A stretch of 64,000 nucleotides of DNA from Chitinophagaceae bacterium (lineage in GTDB: Bacteria > Bacteroidota > Bacteroidia > Chitinophagales > Chitinophagaceae), in the NCBI GenBank assembly GCA_947447265.1, contig CANFKC010000026.1, positions 1-64,000 on the forward strand, given 5' to 3'. Positions 16,889 through 27,555 of the stretch are shown here, piece after piece; within the stretch, counting starts at the first letter, position 1, and every line of letters begins with the position of its first letter. The notes under the pieces are model-generated. The model saw nothing but the letters and a program-made list of their open reading frames with translations, did not search any database and was not told the DNA's origin. The translations under genes were made by a program, and so were the position numbers.

Positions 16889-17019
16889 ATTGGCAGTGTG
16901 CAGTTGACAGTTTGCAGTCTTCGGTTTTATCAAGGGCCATTCATCGAATGTTGACAGTATTCAGTTGGCAGTCTACAGTTATTTCATGGGCAATACTATT
17001 ATGCAGTCGCCAGTCCGCG
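16889..17019. repeat. Heptamer run (nnnnCAG family)
   Basis: Runs of 7-base units ending in CAG (TTGGCAG-like, TGTGCAG, TTGACAG, TTTGCAG) occupy 16889-16926, 16951-16980 and, more decayed, 17002-17019. They begin almost at the stop codon of the SPOR gene. Confidence 0.75.
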
Positions 17020-17069
17020 GTTGTTTCGTCAGAAGCCTGTAAATCGCAAAGTGATTGCATTTCGTTCAG

Positions 17070-17155
17070 CCCTGAAGGGGCGCAATATAGCATCGATGGG
17101 CAACGCCCATCGTGAAAGGGAATTGAAAACACAAGCCCAGAAAGGGCGAAATATA
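17070..17155. repeat. Palindromic interspersed element with direct arms
   Basis: A perfect 8-bp hairpin CGATGGGC/GCCCATCG with an AAC loop (17094-17112) lies between two similar arms (17070-17089 and 17135-17155), both containing a GGGCG(C/A)AATATA-like core. The layout looks like a small non-coding mobile repeat. The remaining sequence to 17263 shows no gene. Confidence 0.6.
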
Positions 17156-17263
17156 ATGTTCCATTTGCACCGACTGTAACACAAAATGAGAAAAGCATTC
17201 ACACCCAAGTATCCCTGAAAATTTCGGGACTATCACTTTGGAAAAAAATGTGCAAATACCACC

Positions 17264-19750
17264 CTACTTCTTCACCAGCTTTTCTACCAGTAACCGCTGA
17301 CCGTTTTCATCGAATAATGCGATCATATACAAGCCCGGAGCCAAGGAAGCAATATCCATTTCGCTAACCGAATAACCCTCTAACAGCGTGCGCCCGTCAA
17401 TACCCGAAACCACTGCATGTACAAGCACATCCGCTTTAATAAACACCTTATCAGTTGCCGGATTTGGATAGATAGTTGGCGCATCTACCGCATTGGCTTG
17501 TGCTACACCAAGGGTGAGTTTATGAAGTGGATATGTATTGGCAACAGAATGGCAGCCATTTGTATCGGTTACAATAACTGCATAATCACCGGTATCCGTA
17601 GGATGCAGCATATAAGTTGTTGCTCCGGGTATTATAGCGGAACCTTTGTACCACTGAAAGCTTGCGTAGCTGCTCAGCGTTCTTAAGTAACCGCCAATAT
17701 AATTAATAGGTGGATTCACTAAAGGAAAAACATTTACGTAAACAGCAGCTGTTGTGCCTACGCAGCCGCCACCGATATTGATAAAGCAGGTGTAATAACC
17801 TGAAGCCATTGCATTGTACGTAGTGGATGTAGCTCCTGTTATATTAATACTATTGTGTTTCCACTGGTAGGTGATGCCCGAAGCAGACGAACTGATGGTC
17901 AGGTAAAGATTTACGCTACCACCCCAACAAAACGAGAGTGAACTGCCATACATAATCGCCGGTATGTCAACAACCGTAACCAAAACCGCCGAGGCCATTG
18001 AATTAGTTGTGCAACCCGCCGGAGTAGTAACTTTTACATAATAATAACCTGTTACTGCAGCGGTATATGCTGAAGCAGTTGCGCCGCTTATAGGTGTTGC
18101 TGTAGCTGCACTAGCGCCGAAATACCATTGGTAAGTATTACCACCGGCAGCTAACGTGCTGAGAGTAACATTACTACCCGTGCAGAAAGAAAGAGGCCCA
18201 GACGCAGTTATAGCAGATACCGGGGCAACGTTTACCACAACTACAAATGCGCCCGACGCAGTAGTATCAGAACAGCCAAAGCTATTGGTAACTTTTAAAC
18301 GATAGTTATGTGTGCCGGGAGTGCGCGCAGTATATGTTGTATTTGTGGCTCCAGCAAGTACGGTAGTACCATCCATCCATTGATAGCTATATCCGGCAGA
18401 TGTAGTAGCCGTAAGTACTACACTATCGTAAGAACAAAAAGTGAGCGCACCCGATGCCGTGATAACCGCGGTAGGGGCAGGATTCACAACAACAGCAACA
18501 GATGCCGATGTATCTTTACAGCCGGTAGTCGCCGTTATTTCCACTTTATAATTGCTGGTGGTTGATGCCGTATAACTTATAGAAGTTGAGCCAGTAATTA
18601 CACCAGCAGTATTAAACCATCTATAAGTATAACCAGCACCGGTTGTTGCGTTGAGCAGAACCGTATTGGGAGAACAAACAGTAGTAGCTCCCGCAGGCGT
18701 AATTACCGCAGTTGGGGTAGCTAGTACAGTCACCGTAACTGCAGCTGTGCCCGTGCAGCCAGACGCACTGGTTACCAAAACAGAATAGCTGGTAGTCGCA
18801 GTTGGGGAAGCCGTATAAGTACTATTGGTAGCGCCTGCAATTGCAGATGCCCCGTTATACCATTGGTAGCTTACACCTATGCCCGATGTTTCTGACAACA
18901 CAACACTCCCGCCCCTGCAAAACGATGTGCTGCCTGAAGTAGAAATTACAGGAGTGATACCCGGGTTTACAGTTACCGTTACAGCTGTTGTTGCAAGGCA
19001 TACACCAGGACCATAACCGGTTACAGTGTAGGTGATAGTAGAACCAGGGCTCGATGTTACTGTTGCACCAGTTGTTGCACTTAAAGAAGAAGCCGGAGAC
19101 CAGGTATAGGTTGGTGTACTGCCCGCGCCGGAAGCAGTAAGATTTACGCTGCCAATACCGCAGATAACCGGCGTTGGTGGCGTTACGGCGAGGCTAGGGT
19201 TACTACAGGTAGCTTTCAGATAGTAATCGTTGGCCTGACCCCACTTTGCAGAACAAGGAGGATTAATGGTAGTAATAGCACCACCACTTGAAGGTGGCTC
19301 CCCGAGGAATACACGCATGTGTATGTTACTATTGGTTACGATGCCCGTAAGCGGAATTGTGAAACTATAAGTGCCACCGCCGGTACCGGCTGGCAAAGTG
19401 AGCGTTGAACCGGCCTGTTCTGTAAGTTCGTAGGTGCCATTATCATTCCAGTCAACATATACCAGAAGGTATGCGTAATAGGTGGCCAACCTCGAAAAAT
19501 TAATATTAACTGTTGTCCCGGTAGGCGCTGTAACGCCTTGCGTGGAGAACATATCAAAGTAACTGGATGTGCACGAGCTTCCTGAAAAACTGATAGTTGA
19601 TGTTACGCCACTACCCGATGCGGTTACCGCGGTAAAATACTGCGAGGTGCAGCTAGAAGTAAAGCTGGGAGCAGTGCTTATAGCGCATTGGCCGAAGGCA
19701 TTCCCACCAATGAAAAGTAAAAAGCTGGTCAATAGTAATAGGTTCTTCAT
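17264..19750 (-). CDS. T9SS-secreted protein with GEVED-like domain and Ig-like repeats
   Basis: This 828-aa protein has a signal peptide (to NAFGQ). A GEVED-like domain follows (about 50-185), with YVDWNDNGTYEL and a terminal GQANDYYLKA. Six to seven Ig/PKD-like repeats come next (about 190-740), each with a (S/V)FC or VC motif, a SYQWY core and a T-Y-T ending. The T9SS type A sorting domain starts at PTIYPNPATDKV and ends VEKLVKK. It is expected on the cell surface or in the medium. The gene has its own TAACTTTG -7 box at 19825-19832. Binding target is unknown. Confidence 0.85.
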   Translation of the reverse strand: MKNLLLLTSFLLFIGGNAFGQCAISTAPSFTSSCTSQYFTAVTASGSGVTSTISFSGSSCTSSYFDMFSTQGVTAPTGTTVNINFSRLATYYAYLLVYVDWNDNGTYELTEQAGSTLTLPAGTGGGTYSFTIPLTGIVTNSNIHMRVFLGEPPSSGGAITTINPPCSAKWGQANDYYLKATCSNPSLAVTPPTPVICGIGSVNLTASGAGSTPTYTWSPASSLSATTGATVTSSPGSTITYTVTGYGPGVCLATTAVTVTVNPGITPVISTSGSTSFCRGGSVVLSETSGIGVSYQWYNGASAIAGATNSTYTASPTATTSYSVLVTSASGCTGTAAVTVTVLATPTAVITPAGATTVCSPNTVLLNATTGAGYTYRWFNTAGVITGSTSISYTASTTSNYKVEITATTGCKDTSASVAVVVNPAPTAVITASGALTFCSYDSVVLTATTSAGYSYQWMDGTTVLAGATNTTYTARTPGTHNYRLKVTNSFGCSDTTASGAFVVVVNVAPVSAITASGPLSFCTGSNVTLSTLAAGGNTYQWYFGASAATATPISGATASAYTAAVTGYYYVKVTTPAGCTTNSMASAVLVTVVDIPAIMYGSSLSFCWGGSVNLYLTISSSASGITYQWKHNSINITGATSTTYNAMASGYYTCFINIGGGCVGTTAAVYVNVFPLVNPPINYIGGYLRTLSSYASFQWYKGSAIIPGATTYMLHPTDTGDYAVIVTDTNGCHSVANTYPLHKLTLGVAQANAVDAPTIYPNPATDKVFIKADVLVHAVVSGIDGRTLLEGYSVSEMDIASLAPGLYMIALFDENGQRLLVEKLVKK

Positions 19751-19824
19751 TATTCAGTAGTCTTTTAAAATAGCGCCAAAAACAGGCGCAGGAACTTAAG
19801 GCAATCTATTATTATAATAATCTG

Positions 19825-19832
19825 CAAAGTTA
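19825..19832 (-). promoter_or_regulatory. -7 promoter box for the 828-aa gene
   Basis: The reverse complement reads TAACTTTG followed by C, an exact TAnnTTTGC match. It leaves a leader of about 70 bases, with an AT-palindrome and a small GCGCC/GGCGC hairpin, before the ATG at 19750. Confidence 0.6.
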
Positions 19833-19950
19833 GACCCACCGCCTGTTGGAGACCGGCCATAAATATTATCTGTGTGTTACCAAACAGTTAAGCCACTGTA
19901 GCCAAATAAAAATAAAAAGCATTGGATGCAGGCGTTGCATGTTGCGCAAT

Positions 19951-19985
19951 AAAAAGCCCGCAACATTGCAATAAATGTTGCGGGC
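19951..19985 (-). terminator. Intrinsic terminator of the 2372-aa gene
   Basis: A perfect 12-bp stem (GCCCGCAACATT with AATGTTGCGGGC) has a 6-base loop. On the minus strand it is followed by five Ts, 18 bases past the stop codon. Confidence 0.9.
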
Positions 19986-20003
19986 CGGATAACAAATTGA
20001 TGC

Positions 20004-23000
20004 TTATTCTTTTACCAAACGTTGAACAACTTTTTCTTTACCTGAAGTAAGTTCAACCACGTAAATTCCGGGGGCAAACGTACTTAAAGAAACATTTGCC
20101 GATCCTTTTACCTGCATTCCCATATCCTGGTGGAATATACTTACTCCGGCAATATCAGTTATGCTCACGGTAACACCTGTTGCATTGGTTTGTGTATAAT
20201 TAATAACCACTTCATCCGTTGCAGGGTTAGGGCTTAATGTAACCTTCAAACCTTCGGAACTAACTGTGTTCGCTGGTTTTGCAGCCAGCTCAAACCTGCC
20301 ATCACCCTGCGTAGCTACATTGTTGCTCACGGTGAAACGATATTCCGTTCCGGCTTGTAATAACACATACTGTTGCAGTAACTTATCATGCAAGTATAAC
20401 TTTGCGTCGGTCGGCAGTGCTATTATTTCCGCCTTAATTATATAATCCTGCGCAACGTTTGTGGTAACACCCAATGCTATAGTTTTCTCATTGTCGTAAG
20501 GCCTGCTATCGATAATTAATTTCTGATCATCAGAGGAAACGCTGTAGAAATTTAAACCAGCTCCACCGAATGGTTTAACCGCATCAAGCGCATAGTCATT
20601 AGCCGTTGTTGCTGCATCATTGAATTGTAAATACACCATATCATAAGGGTGATAATCAGCATCATAAATTTTCAATGAAATAAAGTCCTGCTGCGCTTTG
20701 AATAAATTGGCTGTTGCCGCAACACCCTTGTTATTTTCATTAAAGGTTAATGTGCTGCCGTTATATGCAGCCCTTATCTGGAAAGCATTACATGTTTGCA
20801 AGTAATATGGCACTGCTGTTGTCGTTGTAATAAATTGCGCCTGGAATTGTCCTGCGGTTCCCAAAGATGGATTCCATATAAAATATGCCGGGCCAACTAC
20901 ATTACCTGCAGCCAGACCATTATGTATAACCGTACCTATGTCGGTTGGTGAAGCGTAAGGGTTACCCACCATGTTGTAATCCTGGTAAGGGCTTGCTGAT
21001 CCCTTTGAAAGGGTAACCGTTTGCGTGCCCTGGTTAACAGCGCCCCATTGGCCAATTGTTACTGCCGATGGCACGTAAGGCAAATAACCTAAACCTTCGC
21101 CTTTGGCTCCCCTATAGAACAACCTGATGCCCTGGTAAGGGTGTATACGGTTACTATCAGCCGTTGTATAAGCACTCGTAAATGGTTTCCAACCCGGATC
21201 TGAAGTTAAAGACGAATTTCCCACAAGCGGATTGTAACGGAAAGCAGAAGGTGATGCCGAGGCAGTATAGGTAAAACCATTTGACGGCCCACCAGCCCCC
21301 GAAACATCGATATAATTCAATACCTGTGTAAGACCAGTGTTACCGCTGAACGGATGCGACCAAAAACGGTAAGCACGACGGCCACCTTCTATATACGTGA
21401 GTACCTTTACATTGCCGGAGATTACAGCGCCAGACGCAGGTAACGGAGCAATACGTGCAGTGGATGCAGAGTCCGAATTAAGTACTACGCTATCACCAGT
21501 ATTCAACGTACCTGTTGTTACGGAAAGGGTACTTTTAATAAGTATTCTTGCTGCGGCATCAACAGTTGAACCGGCAGCGTTATTCAGGTCAAAATTGTTA
21601 ACTGAACCTATACCCTGTATGTGTTGTGCAGAAGAGCCGGACATAGACAAAGCACCACCACCGGTAACACTTCCATTGTTGATAAGATTCCCCTTAACTG
21701 CAAGCGTCGCATTTGAATTAACCACAACGGTAGCGCCGGAAGCGATTATTAAGTTCTTAACCGTTGCGCTGTCTGCTGTAGCCAGTGTCGGCTGGTATGT
21801 TGTACCTGCAGGTATAGTAGCATTGTCACCAATCCCTGGAACAAAACCACAAGCCCAGTTGGCTGCGGTATTCCAGTTTGTTTCGTTGCCTGCTGTACCG
21901 CCAACCCACTCCATTGGTGTAGGATTAATAGTTATCGTAGTATCTATTGTAGTTGCGCATACCGGGTTATGTGCATCGATCAGCCTGTAGGTATGCGATG
22001 AGGTAATAACACCTGTACTCAGCGTGTAAGTACCACCTGTTAATGTAGCATTGAAAGGGCTAGCGCCATCAATAGAATAAGCAATTATTGCGCCAGGCGT
22101 ACCGGTAAAAGTAATATTTGTTGCATAACCAGAACACAGACCCGGAGCTGATGTGATAGCAGCATCAGGATGCGCGTAAACAGTTATGGTAAAGTTATAA
22201 GTGTTACTGGTACAATTTGCGTTGGCTACCGTTAATGCCCCGTGGAAAACACCCGTTGCGCCAGTAGGTAAACTTACCGATATTACTGACGGAAGACTGG
22301 CGCCGGTAATATTGCTGAAACCAGCCGCAAGTGTGGCAGCATCCCATGTAATGCTATAAGTAGTTGGGCTACCGGTAGCACTCGAGTAAGAAATATTAAC
22401 ACTTGTTGCCGGAAGGCAGATAGAAGGATTAGCACCCACCGCAATTGACGGAAGATAGTCGACCGTAACGGAAGGGCTGGTAACCGGAGCGCTTACGCAA
22501 CCCGGCTCATTATAGGTAACAGTAAGGCTGTAAATGCCTGACTCTGCTGTTGTAGTAGGTGTAATTGTTCTGCTGCCTACAGTTGTAGCTGTGCCGGTTG
22601 AAAGATAAGAGTTTGGACCAGACCATGAATAAGACTGCAATGTAGCGCCTGAAGGTCCTGTTGGCGTACCCGTCTCCGAAAGAATCAGAGTAGCACCAGA
22701 ACCCAAACAAATATTTGTAGCCGAGACACCGATGGTTCCTGCTGTTGGCAATGCATCAACAGTAACACTTGCAGTACCGGCGGTACAACCCAAAACTGAA
22801 ACTGTGTAAATAGTGCTTACTGTTGGTATAGCGGTTGCAGTGAGGCCTGTTGCAATAGAGAGGCCTGCAGCTGGCGACCACGAATAAGCTGACGTAGGTG
22901 GAGTACCCGTTACCTTGGCGTTATCAACGGCAAAAAGGTAAGATGTTCCTGCAGATGCTTTGTCGTACCTGAACCTCATTTTAACGTTGCTGTTACCTAC

Positions 23001-26000
23001 GTAGGCATTCAGCGAAACAGTGTATGCGCTCAGTGAATATGCGCCGCTTGAGGTCCAGTTATTGGTAGCATTGAAAACCGAAGTCCAGGTGGTGCCGCCA
23101 TTCGTTGATATATCAACACCAGCGGTTTCTGAACTGCCCAGGTCAAAGAACGAATTGAAAGTTAAAGAAGCACTCGCTAAACCTACAAGCGAAAATGAAG
23201 GAGAAACAATGTGTGAAGATGTATTTGCGCTGATACCGTCGTTAAGAATATAAAATTTACCAGAGCTCGAAATAGAACTACTTGACCATGAATAAGTGGC
23301 ACCTGTTGTTTGTGCCCATGCAACTGTAGTGTAGTCGGTTGTCCAGCCATCGCTGCTTATTGTACCATCAAAATTTTCATTTAAAATGGTAAGCGGTGCA
23401 GTACCCGGAGTTACCGTAAGCGCACGACCAGGGGAAGCGCAGATTGCTGTAGTTGCCGGTGTTACCGTAAATGAAGGTGCACCATAAACAATGGCACTGC
23501 CTGACATATTTAAAGCACAGCCCCCGCCAACACTTGCCTGCACAGTGTAAGAACCTAATGTTGAAATAGTACCAAAACTAATTGCAGCACCAGATCCCGT
23601 AACCGGACTTCCGGTTGCCAAACCATAATTATATAGTTGATAGCGTGCACCTGCATCAGTTGCCGAAACACCTATTGCCAGACCAGGAGAAGTACAACCA
23701 GTTCCGCCTGTAACGCTGTATGAATTGAGTGTGCTATAAATATCTGAACTGCCCGTCATTGTTTGTGTGCAGCTGCCAATAGTAGCTGATACGGTATAGG
23801 TGCCTGCTGTTGTAATTGCCGCACCACCATTAAATGTAATTGCGGCACCTGTACCTGCAACAGGGCTACCCAGCGGGCTTGCTCCCCTGTATAACTGATA
23901 GCTTACGCTCGGTTGGGAACTGCTTAATCCTATAATAAGACCCGGACTTGCGCAACCTGCTCCGCTGGCAACACCGCCACCGGTTACATTGTAGGTAGCA
24001 ATAGTGTCGTAAATAACCGCACTGTCATTCATGTATTGCGAACAGCTGCCGTTATCGGCAAAAACAGTATAAACGCCAGGTGTAGTAAATGTTCCAAAGC
24101 TGAATGCACTTCCTGTGCCCAGGATAGCGGCTCCTACCGAACTGCCACCTCTTTGCAATTGGTACATAACACTGCCATCAGAATTTGAGATACCTATGTT
24201 AATTCCAGATGAAGCGCAACCAAAACCACCCGTAACACTATAAGCAGCTGGCGAAGCAACGTTCAGGGATACTGAAGAAGCAAGTGGCGCGCTAGTGCAA
24301 CCGGGATAAGAATACGTTGCAGACACACTGTAAACCCCGCTCATCGCGCTGGTTGTTGGCGTAAAGGAAGTTGTTGCTGCAACACTGCTACTGGCATATG
24401 CTCCCGGACCAGTCCAGTTGTAGGCAACGAAAGTACCTGTACCCGAGCCAGATGTGCTACCGGTAAACGTAAGTGAAACCGATGAACCCGGACAAACGGT
24501 AGTAGGCGACAGCGCAAATGTGCCAGATATAGTTGGCTTAGGATTTACAGTAACGGTATCGCTAGCTGTTACTGCACACGAGCCATTAGTAGCTGTGGCA
24601 GTATACACTATTGTAGATGCAGCAGTGTCAGCCCCGGCATAAACGGTGTCGGCAATTGAGCCAGCGTAAGCAACAGTACCCGCAGCATTGTTGAAAAGCC
24701 TTGTTGTTGGCGACCAGGTTACTGACCTGTAATTGTAATTAAGGGTCAGAGACCAGTTGTTGAGTGTACCGCTTGGGTTAGCGAACGTAGTAGCCTGGTA
24801 AAAAACTATAGTCCAGTTACCATTAGGCGTACCTGTTAAGCCACTCCATGCCGTTACGTTCGATACGTATGGAGAACCGCCAACTGTATTAATAGCATCG
24901 GCCTGGAAGGTGGTCGACGCAGGTATTGTAGAACCACCACCGACAAACGGATTGGTGCTGTTTGAACTTATTGTAGTATTAGAGAAGCTACCACCACCAA
25001 CACTATGTATACCTTTCTGATTAATCAGGTTAAACACATGTCCGTCAGGCGAAACAAGGTTTACTACATAGTCGTCCTGCCATGGCAGGCTTGCAGTGAG
25101 GTTCACCGACGCAGCTGTAATACTTGCACCCGCAGGTATACCGGTAACGGTTAATGTATGCGTAGTAGTTGCAAGCGCCCCGCCATTTACACTAAGGCTT
25201 ATGGTGCCGCTGCTAGCTGTTGTTGGGCCTACACTACCACCTGAAACAACTATGCGCTGCGGCGTTGCACCGGGACACATTGTTATTGCCGACGGGCTTA
25301 ATGAAATTGCCGACGGGCTGAGATTGTAAGTAACGGTAACAGTATTGGTGCCAATGCAACCAACAGAAGATGTGCCAGAAACAGTATAGGTTATTGTTGT
25401 GGTAGGTGTTGCAACCGTAGTTGCCGTCGCGGTAGCAGATAAACCTGTTGCAGGCGACCAGGTATAAGAACTCGCGCCAGAAGCAGTCATACTTAACCCA
25501 CCGGCACCAGAGCAAACTGCCCCACCCGCTGGTGTAACAGCAATGGTGGGTAATGGGCTAATGGTAACCCTTGCACCCGTAGAGGTATTAGATAAACCTG
25601 AAACACTGCAAGTGGTAATAACGTGATAATATCTTGTTGAAGTCAGGGTTCCTGTTGCCAACGTAGCATTGGTAGCGCCCGACACAGCAGTCCATGTGCT
25701 GCTATCGCCCGATGATTCCCATTGGTAGCTGATACCGGCACCCGTAGACCCTGAAAAAGTAATAGTTGTCGATCCGCTTGCGCAAAACAAAGTAGTACCC
25801 GCTATAGCAGTACCTGCTGCCGGCGTACCCGAGCAGGTAACAGCCGGAACAGTAACCCTTTGCGTATCGGAAACAGAACAGGAGCCAATAGTTCCGGCAT
25901 AAGTTATTATTGCTACCCCCGATGACACACCCGTAACATTGCCCGATGCATCGACAGAGGCTATTGTTGAGGCGCTGCTGGTCCATGAATCGCCTGTAAT

Positions 26001-27122
26001 CGTGCCACCGGCAACACTTGCTGTTAAGGTAGTAGTAGAGCCTGCAATTACAGTGTAGGCACCTGTTACTGTCAGGCCCGGAACTGAAGTAGTATTTGTT
26101 GCAGCTGCTGTTCCGCCACAATAGTTAACGGTAACAGTTTTACTGCCAGTCGTCAGCCATTTAATGGTAACAGTATTGCTGGTATTGCTGGTACTGCCTG
26201 AAACCAATGTCCAGTCTGTACCTACTGTGCCTGGTACGCTCCAGCTATAATTGGTTTGTCCTGATTGTGTGGTATAAGTTACGTTGGTATTTAAGCATGT
26301 TGTAGAACCAGCTGATGCGGTAAAGGTTGGTGTTGCTGCTGCGCAACCGGCAATGGTTGGCGTAACGCTGATATTATCAAGCCCGATGCCCTGGCCGTTA
26401 GTGCTGCCGCCGGTACCTGTAGAGGTCCACCTGAAATAAAAACCAGCACCATTAGGTAAAGGCGACGCAAGTGTTATTGTAACTGATTTACTTGTAGTTG
26501 TTGGTGGGTTAACGACTGCGTTGGCGCCATCTACTCCATAAGATTGTGTACCTCCAGACATAGTGGCAAATGTTGTGCCGTTCCTGCCCGTATCAAAGGT
26601 CATGGTCCATGCTCTTGTGCCTGCGCGGTATTTTTCATAGTCGAACGCGACAGTGAAGGCTGTGATATTGCTGCCGGAATTATTTTGTACCCACATATAC
26701 AAATAGCCGGGCGAAGCAAAGGAACCGGAATTTAACCAACCAACAGCCCTGTCAGACGAAGATGCGGTAACGCCGTTTGCAAAATTATAAAGCGCTCCAC
26801 CAGATGACCCTGTGAGTGCTCCTGTACCGGTTGTACCTGCGGCAGCAGTCGTTGCTGTGCCAGCAGCAGTATAGTTGGTAGCGCCACTTCCCCCTATCTT
26901 AAATCCTGTAGGCAAGGTTGCGGCAGCGGTTGCTCCAAGGCTCGTGAAGTCTTGAGTAATTGCCGACCCCGATGTAATGCTTATCTGCCCGAATGCTGAA
27001 ATTGCCGCGAGTTGCAGCACCAACGCAGTTAAAAACAACCGAAATACTTTGCCCAGTTGCTTTTGAAGCACATTCAGGAGGAAAAGAGTAGTAGGGTGAG
27101 ATTGAAATAATTTGTTTTTCAT
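20004..27122 (-). CDS. Giant T9SS-secreted multidomain adhesin-like protein
   Basis: This 2372-aa protein starts with an unusually long signal region (about 46 aa, to SAFGQ). Recognisable parts in order: a jelly-roll-like N-terminal domain (about 50-260); Ig-like repeats; a P/homo-B-like domain (about 630-795, with WQDDYVVNLVSPDGH and NGNWTIVFYQ); three repeats of about 80 aa starting (Y/S)(S/N)VTGG (about 955-1205); a MAM/concanavalin-like domain beginning ILNENFDG (about 1243-1400); more Ig-like repeats; a beta-helix-like segment with NWNTAANWACGFVPG (from about 1750); and a T9SS type A domain beginning VTLSPNPATDEV. P domains normally follow secreted proteases, yet no protease domain is present. 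A binding or structural role is inferred. Confidence 0.85.
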   Translation of the reverse strand: MKNKLFQSHPTTLFLLNVLQKQLGKVFRLFLTALVLQLAAISAFGQISITSGSAITQDFTSLGATAAATLPTGFKIGGSGATNYTAAGTATTAAAGTTGTGALTGSSGGALYNFANGVTASSSDRAVGWLNSGSFASPGYLYMWVQNNSGSNITAFTVAFDYEKYRAGTRAWTMTFDTGRNGTTFATMSGGTQSYGVDGANAVVNPPTTTSKSVTITLASPLPNGAGFYFRWTSTGTGGSTNGQGIGLDNISVTPTIAGCAAATPTFTASAGSTTCLNTNVTYTTQSGQTNYSWSVPGTVGTDWTLVSGSTSNTSNTVTIKWLTTGSKTVTVNYCGGTAAATNTTSVPGLTVTGAYTVIAGSTTTLTASVAGGTITGDSWTSSASTIASVDASGNVTGVSSGVAIITYAGTIGSCSVSDTQRVTVPAVTCSGTPAAGTAIAGTTLFCASGSTTITFSGSTGAGISYQWESSGDSSTWTAVSGATNATLATGTLTSTRYYHVITTCSVSGLSNTSTGARVTISPLPTIAVTPAGGAVCSGAGGLSMTASGASSYTWSPATGLSATATATTVATPTTTITYTVSGTSSVGCIGTNTVTVTYNLSPSAISLSPSAITMCPGATPQRIVVSGGSVGPTTASSGTISLSVNGGALATTTHTLTVTGIPAGASITAASVNLTASLPWQDDYVVNLVSPDGHVFNLINQKGIHSVGGGSFSNTTISSNSTNPFVGGGSTIPASTTFQADAINTVGGSPYVSNVTAWSGLTGTPNGNWTIVFYQATTFANPSGTLNNWSLTLNYNYRSVTWSPTTRLFNNAAGTVAYAGSIADTVYAGADTAASTIVYTATATNGSCAVTASDTVTVNPKPTISGTFALSPTTVCPGSSVSLTFTGSTSGSGTGTFVAYNWTGPGAYASSSVAATTSFTPTTSAMSGVYSVSATYSYPGCTSAPLASSVSLNVASPAAYSVTGGFGCASSGINIGISNSDGSVMYQLQRGGSSVGAAILGTGSAFSFGTFTTPGVYTVFADNGSCSQYMNDSAVIYDTIATYNVTGGGVASGAGCASPGLIIGLSSSQPSVSYQLYRGASPLGSPVAGTGAAITFNGGAAITTAGTYTVSATIGSCTQTMTGSSDIYSTLNSYSVTGGTGCTSPGLAIGVSATDAGARYQLYNYGLATGSPVTGSGAAISFGTISTLGSYTVQASVGGGCALNMSGSAIVYGAPSFTVTPATTAICASPGRALTVTPGTAPLTILNENFDGTISSDGWTTDYTTVAWAQTTGATYSWSSSSISSSGKFYILNDGISANTSSHIVSPSFSLVGLASASLTFNSFFDLGSSETAGVDISTNGGTTWTSVFNATNNWTSSGAYSLSAYTVSLNAYVGNSNVKMRFRYDKASAGTSYLFAVDNAKVTGTPPTSAYSWSPAAGLSIATGLTATAIPTVSTIYTVSVLGCTAGTASVTVDALPTAGTIGVSATNICLGSGATLILSETGTPTGPSGATLQSYSWSGPNSYLSTGTATTVGSRTITPTTTAESGIYSLTVTYNEPGCVSAPVTSPSVTVDYLPSIAVGANPSICLPATSVNISYSSATGSPTTYSITWDAATLAAGFSNITGASLPSVISVSLPTGATGVFHGALTVANANCTSNTYNFTITVYAHPDAAITSAPGLCSGYATNITFTGTPGAIIAYSIDGASPFNATLTGGTYTLSTGVITSSHTYRLIDAHNPVCATTIDTTITINPTPMEWVGGTAGNETNWNTAANWACGFVPGIGDNATIPAGTTYQPTLATADSATVKNLIIASGATVVVNSNATLAVKGNLINNGSVTGGGALSMSGSSAQHIQGIGSVNNFDLNNAAGSTVDAAARILIKSTLSVTTGTLNTGDSVVLNSDSASTARIAPLPASGAVISGNVKVLTYIEGGRRAYRFWSHPFSGNTGLTQVLNYIDVSGAGGPSNGFTYTASASPSAFRYNPLVGNSSLTSDPGWKPFTSAYTTADSNRIHPYQGIRLFYRGAKGEGLGYLPYVPSAVTIGQWGAVNQGTQTVTLSKGSASPYQDYNMVGNPYASPTDIGTVIHNGLAAGNVVGPAYFIWNPSLGTAGQFQAQFITTTTAVPYYLQTCNAFQIRAAYNGSTLTFNENNKGVAATANLFKAQQDFISLKIYDADYHPYDMVYLQFNDAATTANDYALDAVKPFGGAGLNFYSVSSDDQKLIIDSRPYDNEKTIALGVTTNVAQDYIIKAEIIALPTDAKLYLHDKLLQQYVLLQAGTEYRFTVSNNVATQGDGRFELAAKPANTVSSEGLKVTLSPNPATDEVVINYTQTNATGVTVSITDIAGVSIFHQDMGMQVKGSANVSLSTFAPGIYVVELTSGKEKVVQRLVKE

Positions 27123-27555
27123 GTGATTGATTTTACAGGCAGCAAAAGTCCACCACCAGTATTAACCAACTGAACCCTGAATATTATTATAAAATTACCA
27201 TACAATTACCATACAATTACCACACATTAATCATACTTAAATGCATGCGCAAGGCTAAGCTATTATAGATAATAATCTTTTTACATTAGTTAAAAAATAT
27301 TTCAACCATGTCAATCCATCAAAAAAAGAAGCCACTTTTGCTGAACTAAAATGCCTGAAACTATTGCCCGTATTAACTTCCAGGCAAATATGCCCTCTGA
27401 GAGATTTAAGTTATTTCTACAAGAAATGTAACGTGCCAGCTAAATACTAATATATATTTTTTGCAATCGTTATATTTTTTTAATTGAAAGTAATAAAATA
27501 GCTACTCAATACTAACCATCCTGGCATATCGAGGGTAATCACCAAAAAAAACAGA
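27123..27555. other. AT-rich divergent intergenic region
   Basis: This 433-bp stretch separates the 2372-aa gene from the Panacea gene. It is strongly AT-rich and without a credible ORF. It probably holds both promoters. The only ordered feature is a set of 11-bp direct repeats near the giant gene. Confidence 0.6.
27193..27227. repeat. Three 11-bp direct repeats (AATTACCATAC)
   Basis: The unit AATTACCATAC occurs three times with 11-bp spacing, the last copy with one change (CCACAC). The spacing is close to one DNA helical turn, as expected for an operator bound cooperatively. It lies about 70-105 bases upstream of the 2372-aa start codon. Confidence 0.55.
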
